A DNA stretch of 33,543 bases from Planctomycetaceae bacterium (GCA_002726515.1 PBTE01000201.1:1-33543); one strand, 5' to 3'. Counted from the stretch's first letter, positions 7,658 to 16,467 are shown. Numbers and translations are program-made. The notes: generated by a model not told the origin, from the letters alone.

Positions 7658-9931
7658 ATGATTCATAACAACCGGGTCCCGAAGTTTCGACTTTTGATCG
7701 TCAGTCTGGTTGTCCTCCAGTGTCTGGCAACGATGGCGGCAGGGGCGGAAGAAGACCAGCCTGCTGGAATCACTGAATTGGACACCAGACAGATTAAAGA
7801 CCTGGTGCAAGAGGTTCGCAGGTCGGTGGTCGTGGTGACGGTGGAGGGGCGAGAGGGAGAAAACGAGGCCTTGGGCAGTGGCTTCGTCGTTTCGTCAGAC
7901 GGATTAGTTGCAACTAATTTGCACGTTGTCGGTGAAGCTCGACCGATCCGCGTACAACTCGAGAGTGGCCAGCAACATGATGTCACCTCCATTCATGCCT
8001 CCGACCGGAGACTCGACCTGGCGATCCTGAAGATCGACGCCCATGATCTTCCCGAACTGAAACTCGGAGACTCGGACAAGCTTCAACAGGGTCAAAGGAT
8101 TGTGGTGGTAGGAAATCCGCAAGGATTGAACCACAGTGTTGTCGATGGGTTGCTTTCCGGAATCCGGGTGGTGGACGACCAGAAAATGCTTCAACTGGCA
8201 ATGCCAATTGAAAAAGGAAACAGCGGCGGACCCGTTATTGATTTGCAAGGCCAGGTGCAGGGTATCGTGACGTTGAAATCAGCTGTGACTCGCAACCTGG
8301 GATTCGCGGTAACAGTCAACGATCTGAAAAGTTTGATCCAACGCCCGAATCCGTTACCCATGTCACGATGGCTGACGATCGGAAGACTTGATCCTGACAA
8401 GTGGCAACCCCTGCTTGGCGCCCGTTGGCAACAACGTGCGGGCCGAATTCTTGCAAAAGGCAACGGAGGTGACCTGTTAGGGAGATCCCTGTGCATTTCC
8501 CAAAGCCCACTGCCTCCAAAACCGTTCGAACTGGGCGTCACAGTCCGTCTGCAGGATGAATCCGGTGCTGCTGGCTTGATCTTTCACTGCGACGGACACC
8601 AGAAACACTACGGGTTCTATCCTTCCCGCGGACGACTGCGCCTGAGTCGTTTTGATGGGCCCAGTTTCTTGTCCTGGAATGTCCTGCAGGAAGTGCAGTC
8701 GGAACATTACCGTCCTGGAGAATGGAACCGGTTGAAGGTGCGATTCGAAGAAGACGGCAGGCTGATCTGTTACGTGAATGGACAACAAGTCCTGGAATCG
8801 ACAGACCCGGTCTACCGAGAAGGACAAGTGGGACTGGCGCAATTCCGCAACACGAAGGTGGAATTCAAACAGTTTCTGATCGCTGAGAAGATTGAAGTAA
8901 CGTCACTTACTACTGAAAAGACAGCGGAAGTACTGGGTATTGTCGACCTGGGCGGACAGCCCGAAAACCTCAGGGCCAAAGAGATCGACAAACTTGCCGG
9001 ATTCGGTACGGTGGCTCTGGAAGTACTGGAACTTCAAGCACGCGAACTGACGGACCGGGCAACCGAATTGCGCCGTTTACGATCCAAAGTTCACCTCAGC
9101 CAGATCGTGCAGTCCCTTCAAAAACTTGTCGAGGAAGGAGACGACAAAATCGATCTACTGAGAGGAGCACTGTTAATTGCAAAGCTCGACGACAGCGAAG
9201 TGGACGTTCCTGTCTATCTGGAAGAAATTGATCGCATGGCCGCAGAACTCCGGGAAGATCTAGCCGACACGGCCAGCGAAACAGCACGCCTGGAAAGACT
9301 TAATCAATACCTTTTCCAGGAAAATGGTTTCCACGGCAGTCGAACGCAATATTATCATCCTGCCAATAGTCATCTCAATCGAGTGCTGGAAGACCGGGAA
9401 GGCCTTCCATTAACCCTGTCCGTCCTCTATATCGAACTGGCGAAAAGGATCGGACTCGACTTGGTAGGTGTCGGACTTCCGGGACATTTTGTGGCGGGCT
9501 GGAAGACGAAAGAAGGCACCTGGAAACTGGTCGACGTCTTTAACGGCGGCCAATCTCTCGACCGTGAAGCCGCTGGAGATCTGGTCCTGTCGATCACCGG
9601 CCGCGCGATGCGTGAAGAACACCTGGTAGCATCTCCCCAACGCGAGATTCTCGTGCGGATGCTCAACAACCTGATGGGAATTGCTCAACGGGACTCCGAC
9701 CTTGAGGCCGTCGGCCGCTACGTGGAAGCCACCCTGGCAATTCACCCCGGAAACCATGAAGCTCGCAGCATGGGTATTCTCGTCAACGGCCGGTTGGGCG
9801 ATACTGAGAAGGTCCTGCGAGACCTGGACTGGATTCTGGAAAACGTTCCTCCCGGCACAGACATCCAGCAAATACTACAAATGCGTGAAAGAATCCAAGC
9901 CGAACAACAGGATCAGGCCGAAAAGGAATGA
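7658..9931 (+). CDS. Exported trypsin-like protease / LamG-like / SirB1-like fusion
   Basis: This 757-residue protein (from ATG 7658) begins with a signal peptide (about 1-30). An S1C trypsin-like protease domain follows with the triad H89 (TNLHVVG), D120 (RRLDLAILK) and S189 (GNSGGPV). Around 250-410 lies a concanavalin/DUF1080-like beta-sandwich (WNRLKVRFEEDG, YVNGQQVLES). After a charged helical linker, the C-terminal part (about 525-680) matches the SirB1 transglutaminase-like family (GLPLTLSVLY, VGLPGHF), ending in TPR-like helices. The SirB1 region shows the His but no catalytic Cys. No PDZ domain is seen, unlike DegP. Starts at 7595 and 7616 would place extra residues before the signal peptide. 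Its stop overlaps the next start by 4 nt. Confidence 0.85.
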   Translation: MIHNNRVPKFRLLIVSLVVLQCLATMAAGAEEDQPAGITELDTRQIKDLVQEVRRSVVVVTVEGREGENEALGSGFVVSSDGLVATNLHVVGEARPIRVQLESGQQHDVTSIHASDRRLDLAILKIDAHDLPELKLGDSDKLQQGQRIVVVGNPQGLNHSVVDGLLSGIRVVDDQKMLQLAMPIEKGNSGGPVIDLQGQVQGIVTLKSAVTRNLGFAVTVNDLKSLIQRPNPLPMSRWLTIGRLDPDKWQPLLGARWQQRAGRILAKGNGGDLLGRSLCISQSPLPPKPFELGVTVRLQDESGAAGLIFHCDGHQKHYGFYPSRGRLRLSRFDGPSFLSWNVLQEVQSEHYRPGEWNRLKVRFEEDGRLICYVNGQQVLESTDPVYREGQVGLAQFRNTKVEFKQFLIAEKIEVTSLTTEKTAEVLGIVDLGGQPENLRAKEIDKLAGFGTVALEVLELQARELTDRATELRRLRSKVHLSQIVQSLQKLVEEGDDKIDLLRGALLIAKLDDSEVDVPVYLEEIDRMAAELREDLADTASETARLERLNQYLFQENGFHGSRTQYYHPANSHLNRVLEDREGLPLTLSVLYIELAKRIGLDLVGVGLPGHFVAGWKTKEGTWKLVDVFNGGQSLDREAAGDLVLSITGRAMREEHLVASPQREILVRMLNNLMGIAQRDSDLEAVGRYVEATLAIHPGNHEARSMGILVNGRLGDTEKVLRDLDWILENVPPGTDIQQILQMRERIQAEQQDQAEKE

Positions 9932-10872
9932 TTCACCAACCCACAACAAATGATCCGGTTGACTGGCGGAATCTCTACCCTTTTGATTCGCATCTGCTGA
10001 CAATCGGGGAAGTCCCTTACCACTATCTCGATGAAGGCGAGGGGGACGCTTTGTTGATGCTGCATGGCAACCCGACGTGGTCCTTTTTGTGGAGGAACTT
10101 GATTTCCGAATTTCGCCAGGACTACCGTCTCATCGCACCGGACCACATGGGCTGTGGAATGAGCGGCAAACCCCAGCAGAATATCTACACGTTACAGAAA
10201 CACGTCGACAATCTGATCGAATTGATTGAACGACTGGACCTTCGCCAAGTGACGTTGCTGGCCCATGACTGGGGAGGAGCCATCGGGCTGGGGGCGGCGT
10301 TGGCCGTGCCCGATCGATTCGCCCGTTTCATTCTGTTTAATACCGGGGCGTTTCCACCTCCTTTTGTTCCCTGGAGAATACGGATCTGTCGCCTGCCCTG
10401 GCTGGGAACCTGGGCCATTCGCAGGCTCAATCTGTTCGCCCGTTGTGCCATGTGGATGGCGACTACCCAACGTGGCGGGCTACCGAAGTCCGCACGAGCG
10501 GGTTTCTTGGCTCCCTACGACTGCTGGCAACATCGCGTCGCGCTTGACCAATTCGTACGTGACATACCCTTGTCCACCCGTCACCCTACATACAAAACGC
10601 TGAAATCCATCGAAGATCGGCTGCCGACACTTGCTCATTTTCCATTCCAGTTTATCTGGGGAATGAAAGACTGGTGTTTTCGACCCGAGTGCCTGGAACG
10701 GTTTCACCGTTGGCTACCCCACGCCGAAATACATCGTTTGCAGGAGGCGGGACACTTTGTGACCGAAGACGCTCACAATCTGGTGGTTTCGCTCGTCAGT
10801 GATTTCCTCGCTCGCCACCAACTTGACGTTTTAGGCCCACAGGAAAGTTTACGGTTGGCAACACCCCCTTAG
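9928..10872 (+). CDS. Haloalkane-dehalogenase-like alpha/beta hydrolase
   Basis: This 314-residue alpha/beta hydrolase has the layout of haloalkane dehalogenases. HGNPTWS at 46-52 forms the oxyanion/halide region, the nucleophile D114 sits in AHDWGG, the acid candidate is D248 (GMKDW) and the base is H276 (EAGHF). The nucleophile is Asp rather than Ser, which separates it from esterases. The cap-region stretch PFVPWRIRICRLPWLG recalls OleB, the beta-lactone decarboxylase of long-chain olefin biosynthesis, but no oleA, oleC or oleD is nearby, so I do not assign that name. The ATG overlaps the TGA of the protease fusion (ATGA), implying coupled translation. There is no signal peptide, so it is cytoplasmic. 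Confidence 0.82.
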   Translation: MIHQPTTNDPVDWRNLYPFDSHLLTIGEVPYHYLDEGEGDALLMLHGNPTWSFLWRNLISEFRQDYRLIAPDHMGCGMSGKPQQNIYTLQKHVDNLIELIERLDLRQVTLLAHDWGGAIGLGAALAVPDRFARFILFNTGAFPPPFVPWRIRICRLPWLGTWAIRRLNLFARCAMWMATTQRGGLPKSARAGFLAPYDCWQHRVALDQFVRDIPLSTRHPTYKTLKSIEDRLPTLAHFPFQFIWGMKDWCFRPECLERFHRWLPHAEIHRLQEAGHFVTEDAHNLVVSLVSDFLARHQLDVLGPQESLRLATPP

Positions 10873-10990
10873 AATTCCCCACGGTCACTACTTCCTGATC
10901 AAAGGAGACCTACCTCCGTCAGGAGCTCAACTCGTTGCGTGGAGAAATACCGTCCGGGTGGCAAGCGAACTTGGAACACAAATTGCACCG

Positions 10991-11863
10991 ATGCCAATTT
11001 CAGATCAGACCACGCAGCAATTCACCATCGGTCAGTGCGCGACGCTGGCCTGCTTGTTGGAAAGCACTACGCCCAAGCCGGGCAACGTCCATCGTGGAGC
11101 CGACTTCGAGGACATGACGTTCACTGATTTTGTGGCCACTGCTGTGGCCATCGGTCCGGTGATGGAAACGGCATCCGTAGACCGGTGCGTCGGTGCGACT
11201 GTCCTGGAGGCAGTTCGGGCCTCCGGACGAGTGACGCGGGCCAATACAAATCTCGGCACCGTGCTGCTTTTCGCACCGCTGGCCGTTGTTTCCCGTGATA
11301 CCTCCGTGGTAAAAGAACTTCCTGAAGTTCTTGCTCGTTTGTCACCACAAGATGCCAGCGATGTCTATGAAGCCATACGCCTGGCCGGAGCCTCCGGCTT
11401 AGGCCGGGTCAGCGAACACGACGTTCACGGCAGGGCCCCTGCCGACCTGCTCGACGCCATGAAAGTTGCCAGCCCGCGCGACCTGATCGCCCGGCAATAT
11501 GTTACTGATTTTCACGAGGTATTTCAGGTAACCGTACCGTCAATTGTCCAGGGCCTGGCTTCCGGCTGGTCCTTACCCGACTCGATCATCCACACCCATG
11601 TCCGATTGATGGCCCGTTTCCCGGACAGTCTGATTGTGCGAAAGTGTGGAGAAGAGGTCGGTACAACGGCCAGCCTGCGGGCCCGCGCGGTGCTGGATGC
11701 GGGGCAGCCTGGCGACCAGGCCTACCACACGGGCCTGGAGGACCTCGATTTCTGGCTTCGCTCCGATGGACATCGGCGCAATCCGGGAACTACCGCTGAT
11801 CTCATTGCAGCCGGGCTGTTTGTCGGTTTGCGGGAAGATCTGATCATCCCACCTTTTTCTTAA
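10991..11863 (+). CDS. CitG/MdcB-like triphosphoribosyl-dephospho-CoA synthase family protein
   Basis: This 290-residue protein belongs to the family that makes the prosthetic-group precursor of citrate lyase and malonate decarboxylase from ATP and dephospho-CoA. Key motifs are PKPGNVHRG (28-36) and NTNLGTVLLFAPL (85-97). The rest is helical, as expected. No citrate lyase or malonate decarboxylase genes are present. In methylotrophs and Planctomycetes a homologue of this family (COG1767, orf5) belongs to the tetrahydromethanopterin gene set, and the next gene is a pterin-synthase homologue. I therefore infer a role in methanopterin synthesis rather than in citrate fermentation. An in-frame GTG at 10958 would add 11 residues; 10991 is chosen because homology begins just after it. 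Confidence 0.85.
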   Translation: MPISDQTTQQFTIGQCATLACLLESTTPKPGNVHRGADFEDMTFTDFVATAVAIGPVMETASVDRCVGATVLEAVRASGRVTRANTNLGTVLLFAPLAVVSRDTSVVKELPEVLARLSPQDASDVYEAIRLAGASGLGRVSEHDVHGRAPADLLDAMKVASPRDLIARQYVTDFHEVFQVTVPSIVQGLASGWSLPDSIIHTHVRLMARFPDSLIVRKCGEEVGTTASLRARAVLDAGQPGDQAYHTGLEDLDFWLRSDGHRRNPGTTADLIAAGLFVGLREDLIIPPFS

Positions 11864-11886
11864 ACAACACTGGCAAGGTAATGACC

Positions 11887-12375
11887 ATGTCTGAATGCTA
11901 CACCGTCCGGGTCAGCAAAGATTACCTGGGTTTCAATGCCGCGCATTTTATTACCTACGCCGGCAACATCTGCGAGCGCCTTCACGGTCACAATTATCGT
12001 GTCGCCGCCGAAGTCGAGGGACCGTTGAACGAGAACCATTACGTGATCGACTTCATCTGGCTGCGAGATACGTTGATGGAACTCGTGGCCGATCTGGACC
12101 ACCGCGTTCTGTTGCCCACCGACCATGAGACTATCCGTGTGACCCGGTCAGACCAGGAAATTGAAACCACTTTCGACCAACGGCGTTGGGTTTTTCCGCG
12201 GGGGGATTGTGTTCTCCTGCCCATCGCCAATACCACCTCGGAACGGCTCGCCTGGTATCTGGCCGGCATCCTGACGGACCGTCTGGCCGCACATGAATGT
12301 ACTACCTGGTCTCGTATCAGGCTCGAAGTTGATGAAAACGAAGGGCAGGTCGGAATCTACGAAAAAAGTCGGTGA
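11887..12375 (+). CDS. 6-pyruvoyl-tetrahydropterin synthase / QueD family protein
   Basis: This 162-residue enzyme belongs to the T-fold family that converts dihydroneopterin triphosphate to pyruvoyl-tetrahydropterin, carboxy-tetrahydropterin or related products. Zinc ligands are H20 (FNAAHF), H33 and H35 (HGHNY). C29, directly followed by E30, sits at the catalytic position four residues before HGH. A conserved Glu near the C-terminus lies in LEVDENEG. AAGG at 11875-11878 lies 8 nt from the ATG at 11887, which favours this start over 11881. It follows the CitG-like gene by 23 nt, so a joint pterin or methanopterin pathway is likely. Queuosine synthesis is the alternative, but no queC, queE or queF is here. 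Confidence 0.85.
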   Translation: MSECYTVRVSKDYLGFNAAHFITYAGNICERLHGHNYRVAAEVEGPLNENHYVIDFIWLRDTLMELVADLDHRVLLPTDHETIRVTRSDQEIETTFDQRRWVFPRGDCVLLPIANTTSERLAWYLAGILTDRLAAHECTTWSRIRLEVDENEGQVGIYEKSR

Positions 12376-12468
12376 ACCTGACGCCGTCGCAAATTTTTTC
12401 GACGCTTCCAACCGACCTTCGGAGCTGGAACTTCGCCAGTCAGCTGTAGGCCGCCGGCAAGTTCCCGG

Positions 12469-13191
12469 TCAACGGTCCTGGCCCGTATCCAACGTCACTC
12501 GAATCATGCGTATCGAGTAGTGGTGATCGTCCGGACAGTTGTCGGTTTTCCAACCGATGTTTGTGCTGCCCGCGCTGACGCGCACCGACGTACAAGGCGG
12601 AGTTTCAAAAATGGCGGAACTCATTCCGGCCAACGGGAACTCGCGCGACGTCAGCCGCGTGCCCGTGGCAAATGTTTTCCATCGCTCAGGTATCTTGTCG
12701 GGCAAAGGGCGACCAGCCGAATCGCCTGAGGTTTCCAGCGCCTGATCGAATCGCAAGTGCTGGCCCCACAGGTTTTCGACACGCATCCGTACAGGCATGG
12801 CCTCCACAACCTCATCTTCATTCCGCCAACCGTCGACGGGATGGCCCTCGAGAGTCACATAACCCGGTGGCGTACAGGCACTGCCAATCACCGCCACGCG
12901 GATGATCGGGGCGTCCTCGGTAATGACAATTCCATCCGCGTAGGCATTATTCTGGCGACCGTCGTTGTGACCGGTACCGTAAACTCGTTCTTCAAGCAGC
13001 CCGTCGGGCACCACACCCAATTCAAACCCGTGAGGTTCCCCGCCGATGATCGAGCGTTCCACGTCAACATTCGGATACTTGAACGGACAGACATACTCGT
13101 AGGTCTTCAATATCATTTCGCGCCTCTCACGAACCGCGTACGCTTCCCAATATTTAAACTTGTTCGCTTCGCGAGATTCGGGCGTGGTCAT
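12469..13191 (-). CDS. Unrecognised protein downstream of a sugar symporter
   Basis: I do not recognise this 240-residue protein. It has no signal peptide or membrane segment and looks beta-rich, with conserved-looking blocks such as GGEPHGFELGVVP, VYGTGHNDGRQNNAYAD, IGSACTPPGYV and DDHHYSIRMIRV. A longer reading to 13359 overlaps the symporter gene. I prefer the ATG at 13191 because AAGGA lies 9 nt upstream of it. It is the last gene of the minus-strand carbohydrate cluster, 50 nt after the symporter stop, which suggests co-transcription. It could bind or modify the imported sugar, but that is a guess from context. Confidence 0.75.
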   Translation of the reverse strand: MTTPESREANKFKYWEAYAVRERREMILKTYEYVCPFKYPNVDVERSIIGGEPHGFELGVVPDGLLEERVYGTGHNDGRQNNAYADGIVITEDAPIIRVAVIGSACTPPGYVTLEGHPVDGWRNEDEVVEAMPVRMRVENLWGQHLRFDQALETSGDSAGRPLPDKIPERWKTFATGTRLTSREFPLAGMSSAIFETPPCTSVRVSAGSTNIGWKTDNCPDDHHYSIRMIRVTLDTGQDR

Positions 13192-13200
13192 ACAACTTGA

Positions 13201-13205
13201 TCCTT
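13201..13205 (-). promoter_or_regulatory. Ribosome binding site fixing the 13191 start
   Basis: AAGGA on the minus strand, 9 nt before the ATG at 13191, decides between this start and a longer reading that overlaps the symporter. Confidence 0.55.
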
Positions 13206-13241
13206 GTGGGTGAATGACGAGTCGTGGGGAATGGGTTCCAT

Positions 13242-14741
13242 TCAGACAATGCCTGGCAGTTCCTTTTTCGGCGCCGGGAAAATCATCGACAATAGGGCGG
13301 CAACCAGAAATCCGGAAACACATCCAGCGGGGATAATCCACATGAACGAGATTCCCCACTGCTCGCCAAAGAAGACATCACTGTAGGTGATCAGCCAGCC
13401 GCAGACCATGCTGACCGCTGCTCCAACTAAAACCGGTCCTGTGCCGCACCGCGGCAGCAAAACGGCGGCCAAGACGATCATACCCAACGTTCCCGGCAAT
13501 CCACCGGTGGATTTGTTCATGACCTCATAGAGATTGCCTGGAATGGCCTGCATGACAAACGCCATGATAATCGACAACCCTCCGGCTGCCAGCGTGACCG
13601 ATTTGGCAACCCATAAAATCGGCCGATGGGTTTCCGTTTTGCTGACAAAGCGTTGGTAAAAGTCAACCGTCACGACAGCAGAAATACTATTAATGCCGGA
13701 ATCAATACTGGACATTGCGGCGGACAAAAGCCCTGCCACAACAAGCCCCCGCACACCCACCGGAAGTCGATCAGCTATGAACCAGGGAAATATCCTGTCT
13801 GCTTCGGATGGTGCACGCCATGCGGCGTGATTCTCCAAGCCCCACTGTGAAAAACTCGTCAGAGCCAACGCGAACACTCCCATCACGGCTGTCAGAACAA
13901 GCCCGCAAGCCACGTAGGCAAGAAACGACTTGGACGCTGCGCGCGACGACGGTGTCGACAGGTAACGTTGTACGGCAACCTGATCCGAACCGTGTAGACA
14001 GACTTTCGCGAAAAACGTCTGAATGATCACCCCGAATGCCGTGATCCTCACGCGCGGGTCAAGGTCGAACAAAGGTTGGCGTTCGTGAGAAACCGCCATC
14101 GCATCCTGCCACCAGTCTGCCGGACCCGTTGAAGTCTTGACAACAATGTATCCGATACAGAACAGGCTGGCCCCGAACAAGATAAACCACTGTACCACGT
14201 CCGTGAACACCACCGCCCGCATGCCCCCCAACCACGTGTAGATCGTGCCCACCACGGCCACCCCAACAATGATCTTCCACAGTTCCCAACCCGTGATCTC
14301 GGCTAATGCAAAAGACGCGGTGTAAACCACCAGCCCCATCCAGATCACGCGCAGCAACAAAAAAATGATCACCCCCAGCATCCGCACACTCAGGTGAAAC
14401 CGGAGTTCCAGAAGTTCGTAAATTGTCGTGACCCGCAACCGCATGAAATACGGAAGCAATATCAAGTTCACGACAAAGATGGCCGGGAACATGCCGAACT
14501 GCGCAGCGTGGCACATGAGTCCATTCTTAATTTGTTCGCCTGGAATGGAGAGATAGCTGATGGTCGACATGACCGAAGCTTGTATGCTGATGCCCACGAC
14601 CAGCCAGTGCATGGAACGCCGGCCGAGAAAATACTCTTCCGTGGAATTTTGCTTGCGAGACAAAAAGACCCCCGCCCCGACGAGAATTGCGAAGTACGTC
14701 AGGATGACGGCACTGTCAATCGGTCCCACGTGGCCAAACAT
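13242..14741 (-). CDS. Sodium:solute symporter (SSS family)
   Basis: This 499-residue integral membrane protein has about 13 hydrophobic helices and belongs to the SSS/SLC5 family of sodium-coupled uptake systems for sugars, sialic acids and related solutes. Recognisable pieces are the first helix after the N-terminal IDSAV, an FLGRRSM loop, WLGGMRAVVFTDVVQW in the middle, and GLLSAAMSSIDSGINS, which sits at the sodium site in TM8. A minus-strand GAAGGA seven bases upstream fixes the ATG at 14741 over the one at 14762. It lies between GH32 and the unknown gene in the same orientation, so its substrate is probably a sugar released by this cluster. Confidence 0.92.
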   Translation of the reverse strand: MFGHVGPIDSAVILTYFAILVGAGVFLSRKQNSTEEYFLGRRSMHWLVVGISIQASVMSTISYLSIPGEQIKNGLMCHAAQFGMFPAIFVVNLILLPYFMRLRVTTIYELLELRFHLSVRMLGVIIFLLLRVIWMGLVVYTASFALAEITGWELWKIIVGVAVVGTIYTWLGGMRAVVFTDVVQWFILFGASLFCIGYIVVKTSTGPADWWQDAMAVSHERQPLFDLDPRVRITAFGVIIQTFFAKVCLHGSDQVAVQRYLSTPSSRAASKSFLAYVACGLVLTAVMGVFALALTSFSQWGLENHAAWRAPSEADRIFPWFIADRLPVGVRGLVVAGLLSAAMSSIDSGINSISAVVTVDFYQRFVSKTETHRPILWVAKSVTLAAGGLSIIMAFVMQAIPGNLYEVMNKSTGGLPGTLGMIVLAAVLLPRCGTGPVLVGAAVSMVCGWLITYSDVFFGEQWGISFMWIIPAGCVSGFLVAALLSMIFPAPKKELPGIV

Positions 14742-14748
14742 ACGGTTG

Positions 14749-14754
14749 TCCTTC
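14749..14754 (-). promoter_or_regulatory. Ribosome binding site fixing the symporter start
   Basis: GAAGGA on the minus strand, 7 nt before the ATG at 14741, selects that start over the upstream ATG at 14762. Confidence 0.6.
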
Positions 14755-14871
14755 AAGGTCAAATAACAGATTGCTCAGTGTCAGTTGTTCTACATACCAT
14801 CTGTCAGTGGGTTTGTGAAAACCTTCGCCAGAAAATTTTTGCCTGTAAACGGAGAGTGCTTCTGGTACCCC

Positions 14872-16383
14872 TCAAGCATCGCCCGGGTCCCCAACAGGCA
14901 ATGCCTTGAGCAGGGACCACGCATCGAGTCTTTGCAGTAGAGCCCGACCTCCTTTTGCAAATACGGCCACTCCGAGACTGTCGTCTCGCGTGGGATAGAT
15001 CCGACTGGTAAGACAAAGTTGACCGTTGACAAATACTTCCAGGACCGATCGGTCCAGAAAAACGTGCAACCGCAAATTTTCATCTGCAGCCAACTCGACC
15101 CGTCCGCTACGAGGGAATTTGAACGGTTCCGGATCGAGACTGGATTGACTCCGATCCACGGTCAAGGTCGCCTCGGACGCACGCCAGACCAACCGGGTCT
15201 GCTCACTTCCATCCTTGGATCGCCTTAACGTGAGACCACACTGATCTGCACCCGCCGGTTTGAACTCCGCCACCAACTCGAGACAGTCACCCGCCAACGC
15301 ATCCAGCGGGGCAGGATCCGCCTCCTGTAGCGTGATATCCTCAAACTCCCAATGCTCATCTCGCAAAGCCTGCAACTCTTCCGGAGGATCGTAACGCAGG
15401 GCACCGTTGTGCCCGAGTGTCAGCACGCGAGGCAGAGAAATTGCTCCGCTCCAACCCGCCTCTCGCCACACCTCCGTCCTGCGAGCCTCCCAGACCCAAC
15501 CCCACAACAGGCGGCGCCCTTTACCGTCTAACAGAGTTTTCGCCGCGTAAAAATGTCCGCCGGCGTCCGTGTTGCCATGTGACTCCACATGAAACTGCTG
15601 GTTGCTGTACGTTCCCACCGAATAAAACGTCGACATCAGGGTACGACAAGAGTCGGTACTTCCATTCCAAAGTTGTGGCGACATTTTTGAGGTCAACAAC
15701 ACATGTCGATCACCCAGCGCAAAGAAATCAGGGCATTCCCAGTATTTGTTGGTGACATCCGGCGAGTCGGAACCGAATGGGTGCACATACTCCCAACTCC
15801 GGAAGTCCGTTGAACGGTACAAGAACGCGGTCGCCCCCTGGTCGCTAATCCCGCCACCGATGAGCATGCACCACGTGTCGCCATCTTTCCAAAAACAAGG
15901 GTCCCGGAAGCCTGTCACGTGTAGATCCGGTGGTGGATCACCAATCACCGGGTTTCCCGGAAATTTGGTCCAGTTCACCAGGTCATCACTCCCGGTGGCC
16001 ATGCAGACGATCTGGCGCCATTCCCGGGGCTGGTCGGGTGGAGGAAAATCGACCCCTGTGTAAAGAATCACCGGTCTCCCGTCCACTTCTCCAGCCGAGC
16101 CCGACCAGCAACCTCCCTCGTCACAACTACCAGGTGTTGGCACCAGCGCAGGTGGAAAATGCCTCCAATGCACCAGATCTGACGAGGCCGCGTGAACCCA
16201 GCGAGCGTTCCACTGGTAGAACAAGTGGTACTCGCCACCCCACCAGATCGCTCCGCAAGGATCGTTCACGGCATCTTCGCGAGTGCGAAGATGGTAACAC
16301 GGAAAGTGTGGATCGGTCTCGTGCACGGCCCAGGACAATTCCTTGTCTGAAAAATCAAGCCCGGTTTCTAGTTGCTGATGCAA
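14872..16383 (-). CDS. Glycoside hydrolase family 32 (fructosidase/levanase-like)
   Basis: This 503-residue enzyme would cleave beta-fructosyl bonds in sucrose, inulin or levan. The five-bladed propeller holds the GH32 triad: nucleophile D41 (VNDPCG), the transition-state stabiliser in GFRDPCFW (R160-D161-P162), and acid/base E216 (WECPDFF). A C-terminal beta-sandwich (about 360-495) ends with the typical LDRSVLEVFVNG stretch. No signal peptide is evident, so it may act inside the cell on imported oligosaccharides. The start is uncertain: the only standard codon before the conserved region is a TTG at 16383 with AGAGG just upstream. It lies 130 nt before the symporter and 84 nt after the enolase-superfamily gene. 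Confidence 0.92.
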   Translation of the reverse strand: MHQQLETGLDFSDKELSWAVHETDPHFPCYHLRTREDAVNDPCGAIWWGGEYHLFYQWNARWVHAASSDLVHWRHFPPALVPTPGSCDEGGCWSGSAGEVDGRPVILYTGVDFPPPDQPREWRQIVCMATGSDDLVNWTKFPGNPVIGDPPPDLHVTGFRDPCFWKDGDTWCMLIGGGISDQGATAFLYRSTDFRSWEYVHPFGSDSPDVTNKYWECPDFFALGDRHVLLTSKMSPQLWNGSTDSCRTLMSTFYSVGTYSNQQFHVESHGNTDAGGHFYAAKTLLDGKGRRLLWGWVWEARRTEVWREAGWSGAISLPRVLTLGHNGALRYDPPEELQALRDEHWEFEDITLQEADPAPLDALAGDCLELVAEFKPAGADQCGLTLRRSKDGSEQTRLVWRASEATLTVDRSQSSLDPEPFKFPRSGRVELAADENLRLHVFLDRSVLEVFVNGQLCLTSRIYPTRDDSLGVAVFAKGGRALLQRLDAWSLLKALPVGDPGDA

Positions 16384-16467
16384 AAGCCTCTGCCCACCCA
16401 GGTGTGACGGGAGAGGGATAACCCTACCGCCTCCTCAGCAGTGTTGCACCTCGGCAGGCGGTCATTT

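Noticed and set aside
12385-12404. 5-bp hairpin with a T-run in the loop between the convergent PTPS-like and unknown genes
   Set aside because: Short stem with the T-run inside the loop rather than after it; not convincing as a terminator.
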